From Adiantum capillus-veneris (taxonomy: Eukaryota; Streptophyta; Polypodiopsida; Polypodiales; Pteridaceae): a stretch of 64,000 nt of DNA. The notes below the pieces were generated by a model. It was not told the origin of the DNA. It saw only the letters and a list, made by a program, of their open reading frames with translations, and ran no database searches. The stretch is taken from NCBI GenBank assembly GCA_014529385.2, contig CM043968.1, forward strand, positions 124,767,518 to 124,831,517, written 5' to 3'. Below, piece by piece: positions 1 through 11,492 of the stretch. Position 1 is the first letter of the stretch; the number at the start of each line of letters is the position of its first letter. The translations under genes were made by a program, and so were the position numbers.

Positions 1-140
1 AACTTAACTTAATACATTAAGAAACCGAAAAGGCAAATCATTCTGGGGACAATACAAAAATCACCTGAGTGAAAAGAAGTGGAATTTATACTGTCATGTT
101 GCATAAACATTTGCTTTCACTAAATCTTAACATTTTTTGG

Positions 141-293
141 TATCCTGGAGGGCAAACAAGGCCAGATAATGCAAAAAAGGGGGTGGCCACAAGGGCTCGC
201 AGATGGCCTAGCCAGAAGTCTTGAATGGCTCATCTGCGCGTCCTTGTGGCCATCCTCTTTTTTGCATTTTTTGGCCTTTGTTGCACTCCAGGA
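141..293. repeat. Foldback hairpin inside tandem unit 1
   Basis: The left arm (tatcctggagggcaaac, then ggccagataatgcaaaaaa and gggtggccacaagg) is the imperfect reverse complement of the right arm (ccttgtggccatcctc, then ttttttgcattttttggcc and actccagga). The loop near 205-235 is itself partly palindromic (gcagatggcc / ggctcatctgc). The shape fits a foldback MITE or a satellite monomer with dyad symmetry. Confidence 0.75.
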
Positions 294-491
294 CCCTAAA
301 AATGGTGAGATAAACCTTAAATTTAACTTTTCATGTACATGATCACTCCCTTCAACTTAACTTAATACTTAAAGAAACCAAAAGGTCAAATCATATTGGG
401 GACAATATAAAAATCATATGAGTGGAAAGAAGTGGAATTTATAGTCATGTTGTCTAAACATATGGCTTCGCTAAATATTAACATTTTTTGG

Positions 492-648
492 TATCCTAGG
501 GGACAAACAAACCTAGAAAATGCCAAAAAGAGGGTGGCCACAAGGTTGCGTAGATGAGCCAGCCAAGACTTCTGGCTGGGCCATCTGTGCACCCTTGTGT
601 GGCCACCCCCTTTTTTGCATTATCTGGCCTTGTATGCCCTCCAAGATA
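492..648. repeat. Foldback hairpin inside tandem unit 2
   Basis: This is the same dyad as in unit 1: tatcctagg and agggtggccacaagg on the left, cccttgtgtggccaccccc, ttttttgcattatctggcc and ccaagata on the right. Both arms have diverged from unit 1, yet pairing is kept. Confidence 0.75.
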
Positions 649-760
649 CAAAAAAAAGTTAATATTTGATTTAAATTTAACTGCTCATTACCAGAATCAC
701 TTAGCTTAAAACGCAGAATAATCAGAAAAGGCAAATGAATTTGGAGACAGTAGACACAAC

Positions 761-1449
761 TCTCAATCATTTTGTCATTGCAAAGTCATCTGATTACAAA
801 GAGAAGGGTGTGCAATACCAAAAAGGAGGTGTAACTTCAGCTAATGTTCAAAGTCCAACCGCAATCAGCATGCAAGTTGTATATCCTTTGGCTATATTAT
901 CACTCTCTTTGCATGTATCACGCATAGGTTGGTATCTTCCAACACCGAAATGATGCGGGCTTCTGCAGCTTCTTGAATAGCCTCCAACACCATTGCTTGC
1001 ATCTATATTGATTTCCATAGCTTTGAAGCACCTCCTTCATCGTAGAGCAAAGGGAGCACGTCGAATTAGAAGCTCGGTAGTCTTCTGGTAGTGTCAAATT
1101 TCTACAAATTCCCTTGCTATTTTATGATGCCACTGAGGTTGTCTTGGGGGCACTTGCACATTTGCTGCTTGGTGGCATTTGGGATTCTTAAAAATGCCGG
1201 CTTCTCACATCCTTGGAGGGTGTTTCTGTTGGTAGGCGGATGCCATTGGGTATGGTAAGAGCTCACATGTGCTTAAGAAATGAGTAGTTTATGAGAGCAT
1301 CTAATATTTATAAGGGCCCATAATAAAAGGGCCATGTTCACACTAATTTTTGTAAAAAATTATTATTTTTTAAATGAATGCACCAAACCTTATTAAAAAA
1401 ATATGTAAAGAAGAGTTGGACCGTTCGTTCACGTGTAGGCACTTGCACA
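761..1449. other. No gene recognised
   Basis: I see no long open frame, RNA gene or repeat match to the rest of the window. A short frame at 735-953 has no recognisable domain. The stretch around 1320-1380 is AT-rich with homopolymer runs. Confidence 0.5.
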
Positions 1450-1559
1450 GAATCCACTTTGACCCTTGTCGCACTCTACATTGACGCCATGCAGCATGCT
1501 TGGCGGGGCCTTGCGACATTTTCCACTTGTTGCTGTGCTCTTGTCGACTCAATCCACGC

Positions 1560-4430
1560 ACTTCCCTAGCAATCTTGGATTGTCACGCACGCTCCATTGT
1601 GAGCTTACGAGCAAATGTTGTACAAAAAAACCAATTGAACATCTCCTCCAAATAATTGGATCGCACCATTCCACCACCATGTCAAGTATTTTTGAAGTAC
1701 ACCCCCCTTGCTCGATAATTGGACTTCTCCATGCCTTGAGTGCTAAAAATATCAAGCGAACCATATTTGTGCATAAAAAAATACACCATGAGTAAACGAT
1801 GCACATTATTGAATGAAAATGATCCCTTGTAATAAGTTCACTACATAACATGGCTTACCATGTAATGTGATGTTATTTTCACTCCAAGAAAGGGTAAAGA
1901 CTTTGGTGAAATCCACCAAGGCTTCTTGAAATGATTGGCATTGTTCCTCTGTTGTGCTGGTAAGGCCCATAAGCTTGACCATTGTATCAAAATGTACCCA
2001 AACTTTCTTGCGCTTGTTTGCAAGCTCGCCATTTGAATCATTGTCAGTAGTAGCTTTGCATAACTCCTTCCAAAGTTCCAACAGGTTACCTGCCTTGTGG
2101 TTGGATTTGTTTTGAGCATCATATCGACTTTGCTTTCCTTGGGTCACTTTCTTCAAAAAGTGTCTGGCTTTTTGTCCACTCATTGACACTTGTTTGGGCA
2201 ATTTCATGGGCCTTTCTTGTGTTCTTTTGCAGCAATGATAGGCACATTTCCTCCGTGACAGCCAATGGAATTCAAGAGTGCCTCCACCCTTTTGATCGCT
2301 TCCTAGGACTTTTCCAATGACTTCATTGTGAAAGCATAGTCAATGTAGAGCTTCAATAGCCTATAAAAAATGCACATGAATGCGTGTAATGCACAAAAAT
2401 GTACATTCGATAGAGGAAATAGAAAGATTGGATTCCAAGCCTAGTCCTTTGTGCACGGTCTGGGGCATTGAGCATGGGACATCTCAAAATAGATGCTTCC
2501 CATTCTCCGCCTTCATCTCCAAAGAAACAACAGTCCAACCCTTCTTCTATATCCCCTTGCCATAGAAGCATTGAACCGCCCTTTGCAGAGTTCTTGTGTG
2601 CTTTTTGTATGTTAGATTTGTACCTCGAGTGCAAAATGGACAAGGCATGAGAGAATAAGCCCTTTGTTTGTAGCCAAGCAAACACTTTATGGTCTTCAAG
2701 TCCCCACCTAGGTGCCACTCCACATCAAAGCTACCAAAACCCGCAACCTCCAACTTCTCACCTGCAATTTGGGAGTGTATTACTTCTGTGATCCATGGAG
2801 TTCTATCAAAAATCCATGAAAGTAATCCATTGGTCTCTTTGGGCACCTCAATAGCACCCAACCATCAAATGTCTTTCTTTGATTGCACACTAAAAGACAA
2901 TGTGGGAGATGGCTCGTCTAAATCCCTTCGCTTGGTTTGCAAAAGAGTCTCATTCATTAGAGTGACACTTAGCCTCTCTAACCTTCGGCCTTTCACTATT
3001 TGACACTCATTGAGTTTCAGCACAAAAGAGACCTTTGTGCCAAGCACTGCAAAATAAATAGTGGCAAGACCTTATACTTCAAAGTCTAAGAACACAACCA
3101 AAAGAAAGAAGTATAGTGTGTCACCTTCTTCAAGTAACTCGTAAAATCTAAGCATGGCTTGTTGAAGCCTTGTAAGTTCCACAAAAATATTGTTCCACAT
3201 TGTGTAAGGAAAGCCCTTCTCCGAAGGTCTTATGGAGTGTTTCTTACCTTTTTCCCTTGCCTTTTGTGCACGAAGCAGAAAGCGAAGTTGGCATTGTGTC
3301 CTCAATGTGTAGGTATGTCCCAATGTGGGAGAACACATCTTTGTTTGTGGCCTTCTTTGCAAGGTTGACCTTGTGCGGAACAGGAAATAGGTTTTCCACA
3401 ATGCCACGCTCTTTGAGGGAATTCTTTAGAGTTGAAAAATAGCATGATAGGCTTTGGTGATGATCCCAACCTCATCACAAGCTTGTTGCATGTCATCTTC
3501 ACTAATGGAAAATAGGTTTTCCACAATGCCACGCTCTTTGAGTGCATTCTTTAGAGTTGAAAAATAGCATGATAGGCTTTGGTGATGATCCCAACCTCAT
3601 CACAAGCTTGTTGCACGTCATCTTCACTAACCATATTTCTCAATTTGTGCATAAGGTCCTTGGTGATTGCATCCTTAATGTGCTTCCCCCCAGGTGATTG
3701 TAAGATAGAAATCACATCGTGGGTATTGAAACAACTAGTGAGAAGGTTGACTTGAGCATCTTGGCTTGTTCCACCGCATGCCTCCTGGATGAAGTTTCTA
3801 CCAACCGATAAGATAAATATATGTATCTTGCAAGTAAAGAACAAATCACCTTGTGGCTGTCACTCGTCGTTTGCGTGCTCCACCCGAATGTGCAAGGGTT
3901 TCAATGGATGAATATGTGTGCTTCCGCTCCCTTGCACCAAGGGGTGTTTCTTTTAAATATGTGATGGTGTTCGCAAGCTTCATAATGTGGGCATCCTTTT
4001 CCTGCATTTATTGTTGAAGAGTTTCGACCTCCCTCTCCGAAGAGGCAATATTTTCTTGTAATGCCGCCATCTTGAACCGAAGAGCTTGACATTCACGCAT
4101 CCACATATGCAAAGAAGCACCTGCACCCATACACAACCGCTTGCAATAACCTAACAAGCCTGCTTCTCCCCTCCCAAGTTATTAAAGAAATGTCAAAAGG
4201 CTACTACAGGATGAATGGAAGCGACTTATAGGATCGCAAGGGTACAAATGATGGTCCACCAAAATGTCAACATTCGTCTCACCGGTGGCATGACGTTCCT
4301 GTGATGACCTTTGATCATCCTCACATGCGGCCTTCGGTGCAAACACTGTGGGCAAGCGAATATGGACGCTTTTGGTGTGCAGAGTACATGGTGGTGGAAG
4401 CAAACGATTTGTGATGTTCGTAAGCACCAT
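1560..4430 (-). pseudogene. Decayed multi-exon gene, transposase-like unnamed family
   Basis: Minus-strand fragments line up as one gene. A coiled-coil-like exon near 4112-3850 (starts MWMRECQALRFKMAAL, has KETPLGARER) carries one in-frame TAA and ends at a GTGATT donor. It is followed by an exon containing ACGGTSQDAQVNLL and DDVQQACDEVGIITKAYHAIF (about 3800-3555). A block with WIFDRTPWITEVIHSQ, GGDLKTIKCLLG and CPFC lies at 2861-2640. A helical block at 2207-1845 ends ENNITLH at a GTAAGC donor. HKYGSLDIFSTQGMEKSNY lies at 1773-1717, with a TGA shortly after. The order GGD-K, then CPxC, then TxH..HV, then QGMEK recalls a DDE-type transposase layout, but that is inference. A possible first exon starts at ATG 4430. 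Stops, a frameshift and an internal duplication show it is dead. I do not recognise a named family. Confidence 0.45.
3385..3634 (-). repeat. 125-bp tandem duplication inside the decayed gene
   Basis: The block beginning aaataggttttccacaatgc at 3385 recurs at 3510, and every landmark (ttctttagagttg, ctcatcacaagcttg) is offset by exactly 125 bp with a few substitutions. Because 125 is not a multiple of three, the second copy shifts the frame of the exon it duplicates. Confidence 0.9.
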
Positions 4431-4434
4431 GGCA

Positions 4435-5090
4435 GTTGTTGTGTGAGGAAGCAAAGGTAGGGGTAAGGAGGGACAAGAGAGGGAGAAAGGAGGGAGGAGG
4501 AGAGAACAAAGTGCTTTTTTTCTTGGAAAAAAGATTTTGAAAAAATAGACTTTCAAAGCTTGCAGGCAAAAAAAGGGTCAAAAAATGATTTTTGGATACG
4601 TGTATATGTTGGGAGGGAGTTTCAAGCAGAAAATAAGTAAAAATGAGTTTTTTGAAAAAAAATCAAATTTTGGCTCTTAGTGACCCACGTTTTTGTTGAT
4701 GTGGCCACACCCCTTTACTCCCTTCACTTTCAAAAAGCTAGAGAAAAGTAACCTCTTAGGTTCACATGTTATATTTGTCTTTAAAAAAGGCTAAAAAAGC
4801 CTACCCAAAAATACCTTCATGAATGCCCTTGTCCCCTTAATCCTACACAATATTAGCCTTAATCCCTAAAAATCAGGATTCCTTACAAGGCCCAGGCAAA
4901 GTCCATATTTCTCATAATGTCGAGAAGATCGAGATCTCCATCTCTCATGAGCCGTCACTGTAGACTAAGTTGTGTCATACATCATGTCAATGTATACGCG
5001 TCAAAAGTAGGGTATTACTCGATCGTTGTGCTAATCATGCATAAACCAATTAGTAGCTCAATAGTGAAAACCTGTAACCTATACGTTGTA
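4435..5090. other. No gene recognised
   Basis: The minus strand near 4440-4540 is pyrimidine-rich (cctcctccctcc type), which could be a 5' leader of the decayed gene to the left. Nothing else is supported. The rest is AT-rich with homopolymer runs. Confidence 0.4.
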
Positions 5091-5129
5091 GTCTCACGCT
5101 CAAAATGTGTGTCAATGTGAGAACATGAG

Positions 5130-5870
5130 GCAAAATCAAAGGAAAACCTGTAACCACTACGAGCATACCATAAATGCACTCCTGCAAGAGTGGGTACAAG
5201 AACACTAAACCTGTGTCTAAGCGTCAAAGTGAGAGTAAACACTGGATTACTATCAAACTGGGAATAAATCGACCACTATCCAATCATGAAATCGTGATCA
5301 AACTGCACCAAAATCGATGCTCACATATGCATAAAACCAACTCCACAATTTGCAAACTCTGCAAGCACACAATCTTTGACAAACTGCTCAACTGAGCATA
5401 AAGCGTATAACCATATATGCAAGTAGAACTAGCTCAAAACACATCCCAAAAAAGAAACTGTCTGCAAAAATATGCAAAAAGTATGTGAAACCTGTGATTG
5501 TCTATATGTATCCACACAAGCATACACAATCCTCACTCCTGCGAGAGTGGGTACAAAGAACACTAAACTGTGTCTAAACTGACAAAACCTGTTAAAGTGA
5601 GAGTGAACACTCAATCACTATCAAAGTGGGAATCTAACTCAACCACTAAACCATCAGAAAGTAGGCTGCCAATACATGCAAAACATGGCAAGAATCTGGG
5701 AACAAACGGATAGAGTTCCCCCTATATTTTGAGCAAAATCTCAAAAAATATCACCAAAAAACTGCACCAAAACAGGCAGTGTCTCAATAAACAAATCCAC
5801 AAATGGTATGCATGCTCTGCCAAAACCCTGGCAAACTGGCTCACTCCTGAACGAGTGTCTCTATGCACAT
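5130..5870. repeat. Diverged tandem repeat, about 357-bp spacing
   Basis: The word cactcctgcaagagtgggta with the following aagaacactaaac at 5177 recurs as cactcctgcgagagtgggta at 5534, with shared downstream blocks (aagtgagagt-aacact, ctatcaaa-tggga). A weak third occurrence (tcactcctgaacgagtg) lies at 5842. Each block is preceded by aaacctgt(a/g)a. No open frame of note occurs. Confidence 0.6.
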
Positions 5871-6563
5871 ATACCTGTCCAAAAAAGTTGTATACCTGTG
5901 AACCTGGTACATGTGAGCTATAGCTAAATCAAACTGTATCCACAAATGCATACATAGCATGAAATTGCACCAAACTGTGCAAAAAATTGCTCTTTGGAAT
6001 AACCCACACAATCATACATAGTCTACACTACAAACTAGTGCAAACTGCAAGCACTACCTCATCGATCGGAAAACACGTCGATTGGAAACCAAACACAAAG
6101 CACAACCAATGGTCGTAAACGCCGTCCGAGAGCTGCGATCACAAGAAAACCACTTTGGTATGGTCCGTCGAAGACAAAATGCATTGATGTGTGCCGTTGA
6201 AGCTGGAAACTGAAGAGCCGTCGAAGTCGAAATGACCGAGTCGAAGTCGGAATGCTTGGAAAAACTGTCGGAGCAAATCCGTTTCGGAATAGGCGTAAGA
6301 CGTGAGTCACTGGCAAAGCTACACCGGAGGAGAGCCCAACTGCCCTCTCTCGCTCTTGCTATGTCGAAATCGAGAAAACCATGTTAATGATGCCTTCCGC
6401 CGTCCGACGGAAGTGATCGCCGAAATTGTAGCCGCTACCAATGCGCAACGCTGATGCCGATGTCGTCTAAGTTCGGTATCGAAACCAATACCAATAGCCG
6501 ATGCTCGAAGCCGATGATGCATGAAGCTGGAGAGTAGGTCCGGGGGTGTGGCGTACTAGAGAG

Positions 6564-6613
<50 letters not shown>

Positions 6614-7144
6614 GTCGATGCCGAGCCGATCCCCCTGTCGCCGGGAATCCATGCACACACACGTACATAAGCCATATAAATTTGGGCTTCTCAACCTCAC
6701 TCTCTCTCTCTCTCTACCTCTTTTCCACTTGCTTGCCGCTCTTCCAATGCTAGCTCTCTAAGTCGTTGATGAGTCTTTGGGAACACACTCTTGCACACAC
6801 ACCATTAAGGGAAATTAAAATGGATTTTAACTCCGTTCACTCTTTGTCGAATTACCTGCTGCATCCAGAGAGTGTTTAAGTGTGTGTAATCATCGCCACA
6901 CAATCTCAAACCTGCTTTGCTTTGCTTCGCTTGCAAAATCCCCCTTTGCTGCTTTCGATTCCCTTTGCTTTTATTCCCCAACGTTGCAGCTCGCTTGCAA
7001 GCTTGCAGCAGTGCTTAAATTTGCAGCCTCAAATTGCAAGCCCTCGATTCTCCAAGCTTACAAAAACTTGCTTAAATGAGCTGCTACTCTGTCACCAGCA
7101 TTTAATTTGCTGGATATTCCCTATAGTGCTATTTTCTTGTTGGC

Positions 7145-7186
<42 letters not shown>

Positions 7187-7602
7187 AACACCAAACTCTC
7201 AAGCTCCAGCTGGGGTTCTCAATCTCTGTCGAGATCTGCACTATGAGCCGCCAAACTCGATTCTACACAAGCTTTCCAAAGGGCTCTAGAATCTTTGTGG
7301 AATACCCGCTCTGTAGAGCTCCTTCACCAGCTATATCCATGCAGATTCACTGTTTGTGCAAAGATGCCAAGCTACCCCCTTGAGCTCAAGAGGGCCTGCA
7401 CACGCACCAGGAGCTCTGAGCTTAAAGATCTGCCTGATCTCCTCCGGACGCATACTGTAGAAGCTCCAATCCAACGTCGTCAAGTAGGATCCACAGCCAC
7501 CAAGCTCAAGCTGCCATAGCTAAGCTCCGTGCTTTCGCGTCTCGTCGAGAAGCAGTTGCGTGCATCAATCACCGTCGTTGCCACCAAAGCTCTGATACTA
7601 GT
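5871..7602. other. No gene recognised; microsatellite-bearing DNA
   Basis: This stretch contains a (CT)n run at about 6566-6612, a shorter one at 6701-6714, and a (GT)n run at 7149-7184. The open frames over these runs are repeat translations. The part next to 7602 would be internal to an LTR element on the minus strand (see the LTR at 7603), but I cannot recognise gag or pol in it. Confidence 0.5.
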
Positions 7603-7814
7603 TGAAGAGTGCGTGTGCGCGAATGCGTGGGTGCATGGTGCGGTGTGCGGGCGAGAAGGGGAGAAGGAGAGGGAGAGAGTGTGTGGATGGAGACAACCTC
7701 TCAAATGAGGAGCTCCTTATTCTAGATATATGTACACAAGAATAAGGTGTCAATGGGCAGCGGTCGCCCATAGCCTGGGTGGTCAGGCAAGGCACAAACG
7801 CCTGTACCCCAACA
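7603..7814 (-). repeat. LTR of a minus-strand retroelement, with tRNA-Met-like primer site beside it
   Basis: Read on the minus strand the block begins TGTTGGGG and ends CTCTTCA. It is followed at 7600-7589 by TAGTATCAGAGC, one base away from the plant initiator-tRNA-Met primer binding site TGGTATCAGAGC. The LTR is pyrimidine-rich in its 3' half. A related but diverged block lies at 20040-20215. No partner LTR or coding region of this family is visible in the window. Confidence 0.6.
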
Positions 7815-7881
7815 TGATAGAGTGTTGTTGAAAGTATTAAAGGCAGTAAAAAGATTAGAATGAACAATTACAAAGCGAACC

Positions 7882-8060
7882 AATCTTAAAGAATTAGAGT
7901 TAATGTAGTAACACCCACAAAGTCTTTATCAAATGTCACCCGTCCATCGCTGCCAAGGTGATGGACAGGTAACAATCTTAAATAATTAGTGCTAAGGTAG
8001 TAACACCCACAAAATCTTTATCAAATGTAGCCCATCCATCGCTGCAAAGGTGATGCAAAT
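7882..8060. repeat. 92-bp tandem duplication
   Basis: The block aatcttaaagaattag...cgctgccaaggtgatgg at 7882 recurs from 7974 as aatcttaaataattag...cgctgcaaaggtgatgc, with about ten differences. No function is apparent. Confidence 0.85.
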
Positions 8061-8154
8061 TCCCTGCCTCCACTCGTGCCTTGTCGTATCTCTGTGCTGG
8101 CTCCATAGATCCGAGGAGGTGCAAGTCTCCTCTTTGAAGAACCTCCAATCTTCT

Positions 8155-8393
8155 TGTTGAGACAATTAGGCTTGCTTAATTTATGTGCTACTATATATGT
8201 GGTAGTGATGTGTGTGAACACACTTAGGACCGTCGAGATTTTTCCCCTCACTAGGAGGTTTTTCCCCCAATGCATTGTATATACGCACATCATTCTGTTT
8301 CCATTGTGGATTAAGCAATATACTCTTTGTTCCGTGCCTTGAGCTTCTTCATCTTCTCCAAGCTTTATGTGTATTCTTGCAATCCTAATTCCA
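8155..8393 (+). repeat. Copia-type 5' LTR with primer binding site
   Basis: The block begins TGTTGAGACAATTAGG and ends CTAATTCCA. It contains a TATA-like tgtatatac and the ggaggtttttcccc word that is common in plant copia LTRs. It is followed at 8401 by ttatcagagc, a partial match to the tRNA-Met primer site. The length (239 bp) is normal for copia. Confidence 0.65.
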
Positions 8394-11023
8394 ATAATTG
8401 TTATCAGAGCAGGTTGTGTCCTTTCGGGCATAGTCGTCAGTGTTGCTAGCACCCGCCTGCTCACTTTCTCCGCTTTGGGTGAGCTTTGGGAGAATCAACA
8501 TGTCGACAAATATTGGGGGCATGTTCTTTGTGCTTAAAATTTTGATTCAGGCTCATTTCGCCCTCCTTTTCCACCATAGATGGTATTGCATAGGCAATTT
8601 TATCCTTTTGTTTAGAATTTTTGCCAGTGCAATTTTTTGCAGAACAGGTCCCTTATAGTCTTCTTTGGGTTGTGCTACATAGCACGTGTTGGTCCTACTT
8701 CATTTTTCCTCTTTCTGAGCAAATTTCTCATAGGTGCAGTCACTTGCCATGGCTGACTTTTATGGTGCATGGTTGATGCCCATTGTGCATGTATTTTAGT
8801 GGGCACTTTTGAATGCGGCGAGCTCTTTTGAGAGCATTATTTCTGTATTGATCAAGTTTTTGGATTGCACCTCTTTTGACACTTGTTTATGTGCGATCAC
8901 TCCATTTATGTTGAGTGCGGATTGCCATTGTATGCACATTGTGGAGCCATTTTGACATTGAGTAGTGGTTATGGGGACATATTTTGATCAGTTTATAGTG
9001 GTCAAAACCTTATCCCACTTTGGCATCTTGGATATATTTTAGAGTTTGAGAATTTACAGTGAGATTTTACTTATTTTGCAGGTGAGACTGATCGATTTTT
9101 CCTAGATTTATCAATATAGTTTTGGCTTGATTACCGTGCACTCTTTTGATGCATTTGCAGCCATTGGATTGAGACGGTGATTTTCTCTTGTTGTGGTTGA
9201 CTTTGCTCCCACAGTGACAAGCATGCGGTTGTTTTGGACATAGATAGGTGTTCACGTACCCCACTCGCAAGAGTGCGTATGAGACGTATGCTCGTGTGGC
9301 TACAAGTTACAAGTAGTCAAATTTGAGCTTTGGTAGTGATTGCGTTGTTCTCCCACTCGCTCTACAAGTTCTAGCATCCGTTCCATGTACTTTTGGACAT
9401 TGAAACTTGCATTAGTGTGACGATTGTAGGGCGCAATGTGGTTATACTACTACGAGAGATTTTATGCATTGATGCGCTTGAGCATTACAAGTTCTAGTGA
9501 ACTCTTTTTTGAGAGCATTTTCTCCCCGTAGGAAGCTCTTTTCGTTCCAGGTTTTGATGCACTTCTCTTCAGAATTGGTTTATGCACATTGCCCTTCTAC
9601 ATGTTATAAAGACATAGCTTCTCTTATGGTCGTTGATATGTGTGACGGTTGTGAGTCCATGACAATGACTCATGTGAGATAGCAGTCTCGTTCATGTCGA
9701 GACTTTAAATGTTGGCATTGTGGTCACACACGACACATTAGACGTTGTTGCTTTATACACATGATATGACGACGATGTATGCATGATGCAGAGATAGTTT
9801 TGACACAGGCTAAAGAAATGGCTTTGTATGCTAGTGGCAGTGATGTCACATTTACCTCTAGTATTCCTCTCGCATTTATATCTGATAGAGATGCTACTAG
9901 ATGAGTACAACTTTCTATGTCATATCATATCATGAGTGGTTTAACACTTTTGCTAGTGGGAGCTTTGGTCGTATGCATCTAGCTAACAAATCAACATATA
10001 ACATAGAGGATACAGAAGATATATGCTTTTTATTACGTAGTGGTGCATCTTATATGTTATGACATGTGCATTATGTTCCTAATATTGTACGTAGTTTGAT
10101 CTCAGTGAGACAGTTAGAAAATTATGGATGTCAAGTACTGCTAGAGCAGTTCTACCAGATGCTTTGCTGTTTAGTAGTCATTGCGAGAGGAGCCAGTATT
10201 GGCTTGGTCGGCTTGGTCTACCCTATGTATATATTTGAGGTGCAAGACGGCATAGTCTCAATTACATTACAATCATATCAACAAGAGACTAAACACGTGT
10301 CTTTTGTGGATGAGCTCTAGAGTATTGTGCACAGTATTTCTATAGATGCAAAGTTAAGAGCGGCCATGCTTTAGCGAGACACAACAGATTCATCCTCTTA
10401 CGACAAAGATGCCTCCTACCACAGAGATGAGCGATATGGAGTTCTTTGACATGCTCATACTAGAGGCTAATATGGTGATGCTAGGATATGTGGATACAGT
10501 CCCTATGGATAATGAGGGAGTGACGACTACCCTAGAGTCAAGATTGATGTATTCATACATGACTAGTTCTGGTGGTGATGTAATGAGCATCGAGATATCT
10601 ACTACGGATAGATTAGCAGAGGTCACTGCACATGGATTTGATACGATTGCCACGGCATTGGCAAAGATTATACGTTTGTCATCAACCTTCGAGACTCTCA
10701 TGTACGACCTCTCAGTGTCGAGACCCGACATAACAGCTGCAGTTGGAGCATTTGCAGTTGGAGTTGTTAGTCCTGTGACTACTGACACTAGCATGATGCA
10801 TCATGGAGCAAAGCACAAAATTACAGAATATCTACAAGATATATATGTTGATTCTGGGATATACGCTTCCATACACCGCTAGAGCTTAAACAGTGACATG
10901 CATCAATTTCAAAAGTGTCAATGGACATAGGTTGAGACGAGATTCCTCCATGTACCTATTGTACATACTACTAAGTTTTATAGTAGTACCACTTATCGAC
11001 ACATTCGCTTTTAAGTGAGAGAT
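8394..11023 (+). pseudogene. Copia-like remnant: gag knuckle and protease only
   Basis: Downstream of the primer site lie decayed gag sequences. A CX2CX4HX4C zinc knuckle (KCWHCGHTRHIRRCC) is readable at about 9707-9754. Further on, CFLLRSGASYML followed by VHYVPNIVRSLISVRQLENY (about 10030-10125) matches the copia protease region and the conserved stretch after it. The catalytic Asp of D-S-G is replaced (RSG) and a stop follows. No integrase, reverse transcriptase or RNase H can be found before the purine tract at 11013. The element has therefore lost most of pol or was always non-autonomous. Confidence 0.6.
10409..10882 (+). CDS. Intact 157-codon open frame in the copia remnant, unknown function
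   Basis: An uninterrupted frame starts MPPTTEMSDMEFFDML and ends DSGIYASIHR. It is rich in Met, Thr, Ser and Val, and I see no domain, signal peptide or membrane segment. It sits where pol should be in the surrounding copia remnant. It may be a chance frame or a remnant of element sequence that changed beyond recognition. Its surroundings are full of stops, which makes an open frame of this length mildly unusual. Confidence 0.3.
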   Translation: MPPTTEMSDMEFFDMLILEANMVMLGYVDTVPMDNEGVTTTLESRLMYSYMTSSGGDVMSIEISTTDRLAEVTAHGFDTIATALAKIIRLSSTFETLMYDLSVSRPDITAAVGAFAVGVVSPVTTDTSMMHHGAKHKITEYLQDIYVDSGIYASIHR

Positions 11024-11076
11024 TGTTGAGAAAAGGCAGTGTGCCTTTTATCCCGACTGCATGCACCAAAGACATC
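11013..11076 (+). repeat. Polypurine tract and truncated start of a 3' LTR
   Basis: aagtgagagat (11013-11023) is a copia-style polypurine tract and is followed directly by TGTTGAGAAAAGG. The LTR is cut at 11076 by another LTR block. It shares only the TGTTGAGA start with the 5' LTR at 8155, so the two may not belong to one element. Confidence 0.5.
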
Positions 11077-11477
11077 TATAACATTTAATGGCCTAGTAAC
11101 TTGTGTGTAGTGGAAAATAGCAAAGACATAGTGAGCATTTCATTAGCATAGATTCCTAATGAGCATAGCAAGAGTGCTTGGATGGAGAGATCAACAAAGA
11201 GCATAACATCTAGTTAGATAGGAATGAACAATACTTCGAAAGAGAGAGAAATTAAGCTATTGACAACAGGTGAGGACCGGATTTATATGGAGCCGGTCCC
11301 CCCCTCCAAAAGGCTTTGTATTATAGGTTTCCCCCATCAAGGGAAACATTTTACAATACAATTCTTGGTGTTCCTTCAATTACTAGCTAGTGCAATGAAG
11401 ATGGAAGCTTCAAGCACTAAGCAAACACTTTAAAACACAACATCAATTCCCTCACGTATTAGACCCAAGACCTCACA
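11077..11477 (-). repeat. LTR family B, minus-strand copy
   Basis: This is the reverse complement of the block at 18343-18745: on the minus strand it begins TGTGAGGTCTTGGGT and ends ccattaaatgttata. The two copies are alignable throughout, with scattered substitutions. The copy at 18343 is followed by a perfect tRNA-Met primer site, which shows that the block is an LTR. This copy is not followed by a primer site. Confidence 0.75.
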
Positions 11478-11492
11478 CACCTTCGAAGATGG

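Larger units (their letters stand above)
1..760. repeat. Tandem repeat, about 353-bp unit, two full copies plus a degenerate third
   Basis: The sequence starting aacttaacttaata at position 1 recurs at 354, and the two units (1-353, 354-700) align along their whole length with scattered substitutions and small indels. A third start (shared aaaaggcaaat and ggagaca words near 730-755) is recognisable at 701-760 before similarity is lost. Each full unit holds a long inverted repeat. No coding potential is evident, and the short open frames here look like chance frames through the hairpin. Confidence 0.85.

Noticed and set aside
6880-7383. 167-codon plus-strand frame
   Set aside because: It runs through the GT microsatellite, has no domain and no splice or family support.
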